DNA of 57,802 bases. Origin: Rhodospirillales bacterium. GTDB taxonomy: Bacteria > Pseudomonadota > Alphaproteobacteria > Rhodospirillales > Casp-alpha2. The stretch is from assembly GCA_018662225.1 (NCBI GenBank), contig JABJGO010000077.1, positions 1 to 57,802 on the forward strand, in the 5' to 3' direction. The translations under genes were made by a program, and so were the position numbers. The notes under the pieces were generated by a model. That model ran no database searches, had not been told where the DNA came from, and was given only the letters and a program-made list of their open reading frames with translations. The first letter of the stretch is position 1; each line of letters starts with the position of its first letter. Below are positions 50,804 to 57,802 of the stretch, piece by piece.

Positions 50804-51967
50804 GTGAGCGAAGCAGCCGTGCAATCAGATCAAAGCGACCGTCGCAAGGCGCTGACCGCCATATTTGTGGCAGCATTTGCTGCGGGCCTTGCCATCGGTG
50901 CGGCAATGCCCATGGTTGCCATGACGATGGAACTGCGGGGCATGAGTGCGTCAAACATCGGTTATGTGGTGGCTGGCGCGCCGTTTGGTTTGATCCTGAC
51001 GAGTCCGTTTATTGGTACGCTGGTCAATCGCTTTGGCCTGTTGGGTTCCATGTTTTTGGGGACTCTTCTGATTATTGCGACTCTTCTTGTCATGCCCAGT
51101 GTATTCGGCGTTGTGCCCTGGGTGATCTGCCGTGTGATTGCCGGGGTCGGGGTCGCTACCATATGGATTCTGAGTGAGACTTGGGTGAATTCACTTGCCA
51201 CCAATGAGAACCGGGGGCGCATAATTGCAGGTTTCATGATTACCATGAGCTGCGGGTTTGGTCTGGGCCCCTTAGTGGTTACGGCCATTGGTGTTGAAAC
51301 CTGGGCCCCATTTTATCTGGCCGCCGGTGTGATTTGCCTTTCGATGATCCCCCTGTGGCTGGCCCGAGATGTGGCGCCTGAATTACCACAATCTCAGGGT
51401 TGGTCTTTTGGTATGGCCATCCGGGCGGCACCCCTGTTGATGGTTGTTGCCTTGTTTGCCGGTGTAACCGATGCCACCCAACTATCGTTCTATCCGGTTT
51501 ACGCCATGCGTGAAGGATTTAGCGCGGACACGGCGTTATACATGCTGACTGCGATCGTTCTGGGTACCCTTCTGGTCCAGTTCCCGCTTGGGGTGCTGGC
51601 GGATAGACTTGGCCGAAATATCCTCATTGCGGTGTTCTTGATTTTGACCATTGTGGTCGGCGGGTTGATCCCCTTTGTGTTGCACCAACCTCTGATTCTG
51701 TGGCCCATTCTCGTGCTGTGGGGTGGGGTGGCATTTGGCTTGTATACACTGTGCATCATTCTGCTGGGTGATCGATTCAATGCGTCTGAATTGGCCGGTG
51801 CGAACGCGGCGTTGGTGGCGCTGTACGAAATGGGTAGTGTCGTCGGCCCTGTTGCAGTGGGGCACGCCATGGATATCTACGGCCCCAACGGGATGCCCAT
51901 GGTCTTGGTTTTGTCGGGCATTCCGGTCGTGATCTTTTATGTGATCAGGCATTTTACCAGGAAATAA
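50804..51967 (+). CDS. MFS transporter
   Basis: A 387-residue, 12-helix carrier. The loop between helices 2 and 3 reads 'GTLVNRFGLLGSMFLG', a variant of the MFS signature, and 'LADRLGRNILIA' is its repeat in the second half; 'RVIAGVGVATIWILSETW' is typical of the YcaD-like group. GTG 50804 is chosen for GGAG 7 bases before it; the frame is open far upstream, but that part overlaps the divergent gene. It is 3 bases from the beta-propeller gene, so the pair is an operon. Confidence 0.88.
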   Translation: MSEAAVQSDQSDRRKALTAIFVAAFAAGLAIGAAMPMVAMTMELRGMSASNIGYVVAGAPFGLILTSPFIGTLVNRFGLLGSMFLGTLLIIATLLVMPSVFGVVPWVICRVIAGVGVATIWILSETWVNSLATNENRGRIIAGFMITMSCGFGLGPLVVTAIGVETWAPFYLAAGVICLSMIPLWLARDVAPELPQSQGWSFGMAIRAAPLLMVVALFAGVTDATQLSFYPVYAMREGFSADTALYMLTAIVLGTLLVQFPLGVLADRLGRNILIAVFLILTIVVGGLIPFVLHQPLILWPILVLWGGVAFGLYTLCIILLGDRFNASELAGANAALVALYEMGSVVGPVAVGHAMDIYGPNGMPMVLVLSGIPVVIFYVIRHFTRK

Positions 51968-51970
51968 CGC

Positions 51971-52867
51971 ATGACTGTTTCGGCCAAACGCCTCAGTGAT
52001 GGACCCATTATCCGGGCCAACATGGATGGCCGTATGGGCACCAATATCAATGGGCCATCGTTGATTGAGTGCCCGCACTGGGTGCCAGACCCGCTTGGAG
52101 TGTATTACCTGTATTTTGCGGACCACCGTGGAACTTATTTGCGGTTGGCCTATGCAGAAGATGTAAAAGGACCATGGCATACTTATGAGCCAGGTGTGCT
52201 GGACGTGGCCCAATCCAGCTTTGTTACTGAGACGCAACTGGATGGTGAATTCGATTACCCCCACGTGGCATCACCTGATGTGCATGTGATGAGCAAAACT
52301 GGTGAAGTACGGATGTACTATCACGGTCTGTGTGAAAACGGTGACCAAATGACCGCCGTTGCTGTATCCACAAACGGCATCAATTTCTCTGCCCGTTCAG
52401 AAATTGTGGCACCACCCTATTTACGGGCTTTCCAGTATGAGGGTGGCTGGTACGGCATCGCCATGCCGGGTGTGCTGATGCGCTCACCCGACGGATTACA
52501 GCCGTTCGAGGCCTGTGGCGAGTTGTTGCCTAAATCCACACGTCATTGCGCTGTACTGGTTCAGGGTTCCGCATTGCATGTGGTGTGGAGCCAGGTGGGT
52601 GAGGCCCCGGAACGGCTATATTACGACCGGGTTGATTTGTCCCAAGATGTATCATCATGGCGAATGTCGGGCGTCCAGGAAATTTTGCGCCCCATTGAGC
52701 CTTGGGAAGGATCACAAGCCGCCCTTGTGCCATCAGCATACGGTGCGGTGGATGATGTGGTGAACCAGCTACGTGATCCGTACCTGTACGAGGGCGGCGG
52801 CCAAATATATCTTCTGTATTGCGGCGGTGGTGAAGCCGGGATCGGGCTGACCAGTCTGGATGTTTAG
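51971..52867 (+). CDS. GH43/GH117-like beta-propeller protein
   Basis: A 298-residue protein with repeated strand patterns of a five-bladed propeller: 'NGPSLIECPHWVPDPLGVYYLYFADH', 'ASPDVHVMSKTGEVRMYYHG' and 'LRDPYLYEGGGQIYLLYCGGGEAG' are blade-like, each with an acidic residue after W/P or S/R. No signal peptide is seen. It may act on a glycan taken up by the adjacent MFS carrier, or be a non-catalytic relative. Confidence 0.75.
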   Translation: MTVSAKRLSDGPIIRANMDGRMGTNINGPSLIECPHWVPDPLGVYYLYFADHRGTYLRLAYAEDVKGPWHTYEPGVLDVAQSSFVTETQLDGEFDYPHVASPDVHVMSKTGEVRMYYHGLCENGDQMTAVAVSTNGINFSARSEIVAPPYLRAFQYEGGWYGIAMPGVLMRSPDGLQPFEACGELLPKSTRHCAVLVQGSALHVVWSQVGEAPERLYYDRVDLSQDVSSWRMSGVQEILRPIEPWEGSQAALVPSAYGAVDDVVNQLRDPYLYEGGGQIYLLYCGGGEAGIGLTSLDV

Positions 52868-52930
52868 GCTTTGAATCGTCGTGGTAATCGAATACACCAA
52901 GGCATGTTTTTTTTGTAAGAGACGTGGCAA

Positions 52931-53887
52931 ATGACACAGATGCTGATCCTTAACGGCCTGACCAAACACTTCGGCTCTATCGTGGCCGTGGATGATGTGT
53001 CTATGTCCCTGAAGAAGGGCGAGGTCCTGGGCTTCTTAGGACCAAATGGGGCCGGGAAGTCCACGACCATGAAAATGATCGCGGGGTTTCTGGAGCCCAC
53101 CGCCGGTACCGCCCACGTGTGCGGCATCGATGTGACTGAGGAACCCATGAAAGCGAAGGCCATGCTCGGGTATTTGCCCGAGGGCGCGCCTGCCTATGAC
53201 GATATGAGCGTGGCGCGGTTCCTTGATTTTATCGCCGGGATTCGGGGATTGCGCGGGAAAACCAAGAGTGCAATGGTGGCGAATGCCGTTGAGCAAGCCC
53301 ATCTGGGTGATGTGCTGGGTCAACGCATTGAAACGCTGTCTAAAGGCTTCAAACGCCGTGTCGGTCTTGCCCAAGCCATTGTCCATGATCCGAAAGTCTT
53401 GATACTGGATGAGCCCACAGACGGTCTGGACCCCACACAGAAGCACCACGTGCGATCGCTGATTCAGGCCATGTCTTCTGAAAAAGCCATTCTGATTTCC
53501 ACCCATATTCTGGAAGAGATCGACGCGGTGTGTACGCGCACGGCCCTTATCGCGGGCGGCAAGTTGTTGCTGGATACAACACCGGACGAGTTGGCCGCCC
53601 GTGCGGCTAATCATAATACGGTTGTGCTGAGTGTTGATTCTGCCAAATCCGGCAGCCTCACCGTAGCACTGTCTGCTGTGCCGGAAATTGGCAATGTGGA
53701 ACAAACGTCTCTTGATGATGGTACTGTTAAACTCCGCATCATGCCAAAAGGCCGGGAATCGGTGTTCTCTACCGTCACCGATATCGTCCACAAAAAGAAA
53801 GTAACCGTGCGAGAAGTCTATGTGGAGCGGGGCGCTCTGGATCAGGCCTTCCGTGAGATCACCGAGAAGGATGACGCAGGTGCGTAA
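52931..53887 (+). CDS. ABC transporter ATPase (GldA-like)
   Basis: A 318-residue ATPase: Walker A 'GPNGAGKST', 'YLPEGAPAYDDMSV' Q-loop region, signature 'LSKGFKRRVGLAQA' (SKG in place of the usual SGG), Walker B 'VLILDEPTDGLDP', and switch His in 'LISTHILEEID'. The C-terminal part (about 220-318) is a small regulatory domain as in GldA and CcmA-like ATPases. First gene of a four-gene exporter unit with a permease, GldG-like and DUF4340 proteins. Confidence 0.92.
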   Translation: MTQMLILNGLTKHFGSIVAVDDVSMSLKKGEVLGFLGPNGAGKSTTMKMIAGFLEPTAGTAHVCGIDVTEEPMKAKAMLGYLPEGAPAYDDMSVARFLDFIAGIRGLRGKTKSAMVANAVEQAHLGDVLGQRIETLSKGFKRRVGLAQAIVHDPKVLILDEPTDGLDPTQKHHVRSLIQAMSSEKAILISTHILEEIDAVCTRTALIAGGKLLLDTTPDELAARAANHNTVVLSVDSAKSGSLTVALSAVPEIGNVEQTSLDDGTVKLRIMPKGRESVFSTVTDIVHKKKVTVREVYVERGALDQAFREITEKDDAGA

Positions 53888-54614
53888 TATTGCCCTGATC
53901 GCGCGTCGTGAACTGGGGAGCTATTTCCTTTCCCCACTGGCCTATGTTTTCATTGCTATATTCGCCGCAGCCACTGGTGCATTCGCTTTTTACCTGGGGA
54001 ATTTCTTTGTGATGGGGCAGGCAAACTTGCAGCCCTTCTTTACCTATCATCCATGGTTGTATCTTCTGCTGGCACCCGCCATCGCCATGCGATTATGGGC
54101 CGAGGAACGTAAATCCGGAACCATTGAGTTGTTGATGACCTTGCCAATTTCCACAACACAAGCGGTGGTCGGCAAGTTTCTGGCTGCCTGGTTGTTCTGT
54201 GGTGTGGCGCTTGTGGCAACCATGCCGTTATGGGTCACGGTCAATGTGCTTGGTGTGCCAGACAACGGCGTTGTTTTTGCCAGTTATCTGGCGAGTTTTC
54301 TGATGGCGGGGGCGTTTCTTGCGATCGGCAGTGCCATTTCCGCCGTGACCAGCAATCAGGTCGTCGCTTTTGTGGTATCGGCGGCAGTGTGTTTCGTGAT
54401 CACAGTGTCGAGCCTTGATATGGTGCTTGATGCATTTCGTGGATGGGCACCTGATCTGATCATCGATTCCATTTCATCCATAAGCTTCCTGAACCACTTT
54501 ATGGGCATCACGCGTGGTGTCATCGCCCTTGGTGATGTGGTGTTTTTTGCCTCAATGATCGGATTGTGGTTATTCATCAACGTGGTCGTTGTTGATGTGA
54601 AGAAGGGATCGTGA
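53871..54614 (+). CDS. ABC transporter permease (GldF-like)
   Basis: About 247 residues with six membrane helices, ABC-2 type. 'RRELGSYFLSPLAYVF' opens the protein, and 'RLWAEERKSGTIELLMTLPIST' is the conserved coupling segment of GldF and NosY-type permeases. ATG 53871 and GTG 53880 are both plausible; AAGG is better spaced for the GTG. It overlaps the ATPase gene by 8-17 bases and the next gene by 4. Confidence 0.9.
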   Translation: MTQVRNIALIARRELGSYFLSPLAYVFIAIFAAATGAFAFYLGNFFVMGQANLQPFFTYHPWLYLLLAPAIAMRLWAEERKSGTIELLMTLPISTTQAVVGKFLAAWLFCGVALVATMPLWVTVNVLGVPDNGVVFASYLASFLMAGAFLAIGSAISAVTSNQVVAFVVSAAVCFVITVSSLDMVLDAFRGWAPDLIIDSISSISFLNHFMGITRGVIALGDVVFFASMIGLWLFINVVVVDVKKGS

Positions 54615-56464
54615 CGGCCATGAGTCCGCATACCCGCCACATACAGTTTGCCACTGGTAGTATTGCACTCGTCGTGTTGATGTTTTTCAGCATTAACATT
54701 CTGATTAGTGATCTCGGAAAGTCGTGGAAATGGGATCTGACCGAAGACAAGATTTTCACCCTTAGCGACAGTACCCGATCCGTGTTGGGTGATCTGGATG
54801 AACCCATCATTGTACGCCTGTTTTTCAGTCGCACGTTGGGTGAACGCGCCCCGGTGTTGGCCATTTATCACGCCCGGGTGAAGGCAGTTCTCGAACAATA
54901 CGCTGCACTTTCGGGCGACAAATTAGTTCTCGAATATTTCGATCCTGAGCCATTCTCTGAAACCGAAGACCGCGCTCTGGCATTTGGCCTGCAAGGCTTG
55001 CCCCTCAGTGAGGCCGGTGACAACGCCTATTTCGGACTGGCGGCCAGCAATTCCACAGATGACAGTGAGGTCATCGCGTTCCTGAGCCAGGACCGGGAAG
55101 AATTTCTTGAATATGATCTGACACGTTTGGTTCACAATTTGGCAGACCCGGATAAGCCCGTGCTTGGTATTCTGTCCACAGTACCTTTGCTGGGCACCCA
55201 ACAAAATGACCGTCCGCTGGCTTTTATGGATCAGGTGTTGGAATTTTTTGATGTTCGCTTTTTATTGCCGGATGACGCCGAAATTCCGGTTGATGTGGAC
55301 GTAATGATGATCGTTCATCCGCACGATATTCCTGACGCGATGCTGTATTCAATTGATCAGTTCGTTTTGAGGGGTGGGCGCGCATTGGTATTTGTTGATC
55401 CCTATGCGGAACTGGATACGTTGCTGGCAGTTCAGCCCGGTACAGAACCGGGCGCATCTGATTTCAACCGCATGCTCAATGCCTGGGGCGTGCATTTGGT
55501 TGAGGGTGTGATTGCCGCCGATATCGACAACGCCCGGGCCGTCTCATTTGCTCAGAATGGTCAAATGATGAGCGTTGATTATGTAGCTTGGTTGGCCATG
55601 GTTTCCCGAAATTTTGATCCTGACGATACTATCATGAGCGAATTGGATGGAATCAACCTGGCCACCAGTGGTGTTCTTGATCTGGTCGAAGGGACGAGGG
55701 CCAGCTTGCAGCCTCTGATCTTCACCGGTCCACGCAGCATGCGTCTGGATGTGGCCGAATTTGGTGTTGAACTGGAGGTGGTTAAGCTGTTCCGTGATTT
55801 CAAACCATCGGGTACGTTGAATGTTCTGGCGGCACGAATCAGCGGCGACGTAACAACAGCCTTTCCAGACTATCAGGAGCCTGAGCACCTGAGTACGTCG
55901 GCAAAACCCACAAACCTGATTGTGATAGCCGATGTCGATCTGCTGCATGACCGGTTCTGGGTGGAACGGCGCGACATGATGGGGCAGGAAATTCAAGTCC
56001 CATTGGCCAACAACGGTGATTTTGTGCTGAACGCGCTGGAAAATTTGTCCGGCAGTCCAGCATTGATTGCGTTACGGGGCCGCGGCACGGCTTACCGCCC
56101 CTTCGTCATGGTGGAAGAAATTCGCTTGGAGGCCGAGCGTCAATTCCGAGCCAAGGAACAGGAGTTACAGACCAGCCTGAAAGCCGCCGAAGCCCGGTTC
56201 AGTGACCTGATCAAGCGTGCCAATGCCGATGTAAATCTGATTCTTTCCGACGAGGACCAACGCGCCCTCGACGATGTTCGCACCCAAATTCTGGAAATTC
56301 GTCGTGGCTTGCGAACGGTGCAGCATGATCTCCGGGCCGATATCGATCGGTTGGAAGGATGGCTGAAATTCCTGAACATTGGCGCGGTGCCAGTTGCGCT
56401 GGGACTTGGTATTATTTTGTTCACGATGGTTCGCCGCCGCGAGAAAAAGGCGGGCCGTGCATGA
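54611..56464 (+). CDS. GldG-like ABC-associated periplasmic protein
   Basis: A 617-residue protein. One N-terminal membrane helix (about 14-33) is followed by 'KWDLTEDKIFTLSDSTRSVL' and 'EPIIVRLFFSR', the GldG/DUF7088 signature; a large periplasmic domain, a long predicted coiled coil (about 500-590, Glu/Arg/Leu-rich) and a C-terminal helix anchor it again. In gliding bacteria GldG is part of the GldAFG ABC complex, but this organism is not expected to glide. GTG 54611 overlaps the permease stop; ATG 54620 is an alternative. Confidence 0.88.
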   Translation: MTAMSPHTRHIQFATGSIALVVLMFFSINILISDLGKSWKWDLTEDKIFTLSDSTRSVLGDLDEPIIVRLFFSRTLGERAPVLAIYHARVKAVLEQYAALSGDKLVLEYFDPEPFSETEDRALAFGLQGLPLSEAGDNAYFGLAASNSTDDSEVIAFLSQDREEFLEYDLTRLVHNLADPDKPVLGILSTVPLLGTQQNDRPLAFMDQVLEFFDVRFLLPDDAEIPVDVDVMMIVHPHDIPDAMLYSIDQFVLRGGRALVFVDPYAELDTLLAVQPGTEPGASDFNRMLNAWGVHLVEGVIAADIDNARAVSFAQNGQMMSVDYVAWLAMVSRNFDPDDTIMSELDGINLATSGVLDLVEGTRASLQPLIFTGPRSMRLDVAEFGVELEVVKLFRDFKPSGTLNVLAARISGDVTTAFPDYQEPEHLSTSAKPTNLIVIADVDLLHDRFWVERRDMMGQEIQVPLANNGDFVLNALENLSGSPALIALRGRGTAYRPFVMVEEIRLEAERQFRAKEQELQTSLKAAEARFSDLIKRANADVNLILSDEDQRALDDVRTQILEIRRGLRTVQHDLRADIDRLEGWLKFLNIGAVPVALGLGIILFTMVRRREKKAGRA

Positions 56465-57474
56465 GCCAGCGATCCTTCAATGTGCTGTTGATTCTGTCAT
56501 TGGGCATAACGTTCATGGCAGTGGCGGTACGCCTGTCGTCACCGGATTACACCGGTCAGACACTTGGCACCGAAATCGCTATGGGCGATCTGGCGAACCA
56601 GATTAATGATGTGGGGTTGGTATCAATCACGACAGCCGACGATACATTGACGATCACACGCGGCGACGGTGGCGCATGGCTGGTTGAAGAACGGGGCGGC
56701 TACCCAGCCGATACACAGAAAGTGCAAGAGGCTGTTCTGGCGTTGTCCCGGCTGACCCTGCATGAGAAAAAAACCACCAACACGGCCCGTTATCACCGTC
56801 TTGATCTGGACCGTGTCGGGAAAGCTACCCAGGTGTTTATCACCACAGACGATGGCACCATGTTGGTCGATGCAGTTATCGGCAAACGCGTAACGGCGCA
56901 AAGCGGATTGCCCAAAGGTGGGGTCTATCTTCGACAGGGGGATGACCCACAAACATGGCTGGCTGCCGGACCATTAAACTTAGGTAGTGACATCAAGGAT
57001 TGGATCGAAACGGTTATTGTTAATGTTCCTGCTCAGAGAATCGACCGCATAAGTTATTTCCACAGTGACGGAGATACGTTAATGCTTGAGCGCTCAGGCG
57101 GGCTTATGACCCTACTGGATATACCGGAAGATCATCAGATCGACAGTGACTATCGCGTGAGCAGCATTTCAAAATTTCTTGAAGAATTGCGGATCGATGA
57201 TGTCCACGCTTTGTCATCTGATCCGGGTGTGGCCATTGTGACCGTGGCCTATGAAACCATGGACGGCTTGCGCGTAGATCTGGATATGTTTGGGAATGAT
57301 GAGGGCGGATACTGGTTACAACTCGACGCATCGGGCAGAACGGCGGAAACCATCACCGAAGCCGATGGCATCAAGGCACGTACCAGCGGTTGGGCGTTCA
57401 AAATTACCGATTGGAAATCAGCCACGTTGACGCATCGTTTGGCCGATTTGATCAAGCCGATAGCAGCCGACTAA
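56461..57474 (+). CDS. DUF4340 domain protein
   Basis: A 337-residue protein with one N-terminal membrane helix (about 7-24) and a long extracytoplasmic part of DUF4340 repeats: 'LTITRGDGGAWLVEERGGYPADTQKV' and 'VLALSRLTLHEKKT' followed by 'AGPLNLGSDIKDWIETVI' are characteristic. DUF4340 proteins regularly follow GldG-like genes. ATG 56461 overlaps the upstream stop by 4 bases (ATGA). Role unknown beyond membership in the ABC system. Confidence 0.88.
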   Translation: MSQRSFNVLLILSLGITFMAVAVRLSSPDYTGQTLGTEIAMGDLANQINDVGLVSITTADDTLTITRGDGGAWLVEERGGYPADTQKVQEAVLALSRLTLHEKKTTNTARYHRLDLDRVGKATQVFITTDDGTMLVDAVIGKRVTAQSGLPKGGVYLRQGDDPQTWLAAGPLNLGSDIKDWIETVIVNVPAQRIDRISYFHSDGDTLMLERSGGLMTLLDIPEDHQIDSDYRVSSISKFLEELRIDDVHALSSDPGVAIVTVAYETMDGLRVDLDMFGNDEGGYWLQLDASGRTAETITEADGIKARTSGWAFKITDWKSATLTHRLADLIKPIAAD

Positions 57475-57524
57475 TTTCTATAATCTAGTCGTAGACAGCC
57501 ACCGGGTCACCAATCAGCCTCGGT

Positions 57525-57802
57525 TCAGGTTCCATCGATATCAATAACAAAGTTCCCCACGTGGGATTTTCTGATGAATTGTTCTTGTGCCTCGCGGATG
57601 TCATCCAGCGGAAATACTTTGGCGAGAAGGGGGCGAATTTCGCCGCGCTCAATGTAACTCACGAGATTGCGGTAAACGGGTGCCTGAAACACGGTGGCCC
57701 CGATCAGCTCCAGATCGTGCAGGTACAGCGTGCGCAAATCCAGATCAACAATCGGTGCCGCAATGGCGCCGGCGGTCACATAACGGCCACCCCGGCGCAG
57801 GC
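57525..57802 (-). CDS. zinc-type alcohol dehydrogenase/quinone oxidoreductase family protein, C-terminal part
   Basis: The frame runs off the right edge; only the last 92 or so residues are in the window. 'LRRGGRYVTAGAIAAP', 'LDLRTLYLHDLELIGATVF' and 'IERGEIRPLLAKVFPLDDIREAQEQF' are typical of the medium-chain dehydrogenase family. A catalytic or structural zinc site cannot be judged from this part. Confidence 0.85.
   Translation of the reverse strand, partial: LRRGGRYVTAGAIAAPIVDLDLRTLYLHDLELIGATVFQAPVYRNLVSYIERGEIRPLLAKVFPLDDIREAQEQFIRKSHVGNFVIDIDGT

Noticed and set aside
51536-52264. 242-codon minus-strand frame across the MFS and propeller genes
   Set aside because: It spans two real plus-strand genes and is rich in His/Gln/Asn, as expected for antisense frames.
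53036-53791. 251-codon minus-strand frame opposite the GldA-like ATPase
   Set aside because: The plus strand encodes complete Walker and signature motifs; the antisense product has no recognisable features.
1-57802. CRISPR arrays, tRNA or rRNA genes, insertion sequences, prophage
   Set aside because: No regularly spaced repeats, cloverleaf-like or rRNA-like stretches, transposase or integrase frames, or phage genes were found by reading both strands.

Overview
The window looks like a stretch of chromosome from a free-living, aerobic alphaproteobacterium. Supporting signs are a GapR/DUF2312 gene, an aa3 cytochrome oxidase operon carrying CtaG and DUF983, a Zur box of the alphaproteobacterial type, a DUF1289 gene, a class I PHA synthase and an Mla/MCE transporter. 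A marine heterotroph of the Rhodospirillales or SAR116 kind would fit the gene mix, but that is a guess. No rRNA, tRNA, CRISPR array, insertion sequence or integrase was seen.

Layout. 1-3473 (+): the end of a DUF2478 gene, then an amidinohydrolase, a flavin reductase and an FAD-dependent amine oxidase. 3535-4431: an AT-rich HNH endonuclease gene with a possible reader domain, probably a recent arrival. 4436-8654 (-): ferredoxin reductase, ferredoxin, SDR, hydroxyproline-type epimerase, then a PCuAC copper chaperone and a small unknown. 8768-13010: M32 carboxypeptidase, a ZnuA gene under a clear Zur operator, and an orphan PAS histidine kinase. 13017-20782: respiration. A leftward set (32-codon membrane peptide, DUF420, divergent oxidase-like subunit I, CtaB) faces away from the rightward operon ctaC-ctaD-ctaG-ctaE-DUF983. 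20980-27658: cold shock protein, methyltransferase, GDCCVxC protein, PHA synthase coupled to a DUF427-cyclase fusion, and an orphan peptide-type binding protein. 27893-33283 (+): a GAF-phosphatase-kinase fusion and a STAS protein directly in front of MlaE, MlaF, MlaD and an auxiliary lipoprotein.

33311-41124 is mixed housekeeping: VOC protein, PdxJ with a divergent MocR regulator, SDR, GapR, two EamA transporters, a carboxylate-amine ligase and an N-formylglutamate amidohydrolase. 41121-47731 is a catabolic operon with a divergent LysR gene: two-component flavin monooxygenase, RidA, two tandem Rieske oxygenases and a DUF1028 protein, suggesting breakdown of a nitrogen-containing (perhaps heterocyclic or N-methylated) compound. 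47813-52867 holds DUF1289, a homocysteine methyltransferase, glyoxalase, an unknown, an MFS carrier and a beta-propeller protein. 52931-57474 is a Gld-type ABC system (ATPase, permease, GldG-like, DUF4340). A cut-off zinc-type dehydrogenase ends the window.

Most notable points: (1) an oxidase subunit I-like protein that keeps its heme histidines but lacks the CuB His-His pair, expressed with DUF420 and a tiny membrane peptide; (2) a complete Rsb-like partner-switching module placed in front of an Mla lipid transporter; (3) a cyclic-nucleotide cyclase with an N-terminal DUF427 domain whose start overlaps the PHA synthase stop; (4) the flavin monooxygenase, RidA and double Rieske operon. Start sites were revised in many genes on the basis of Shine-Dalgarno position.
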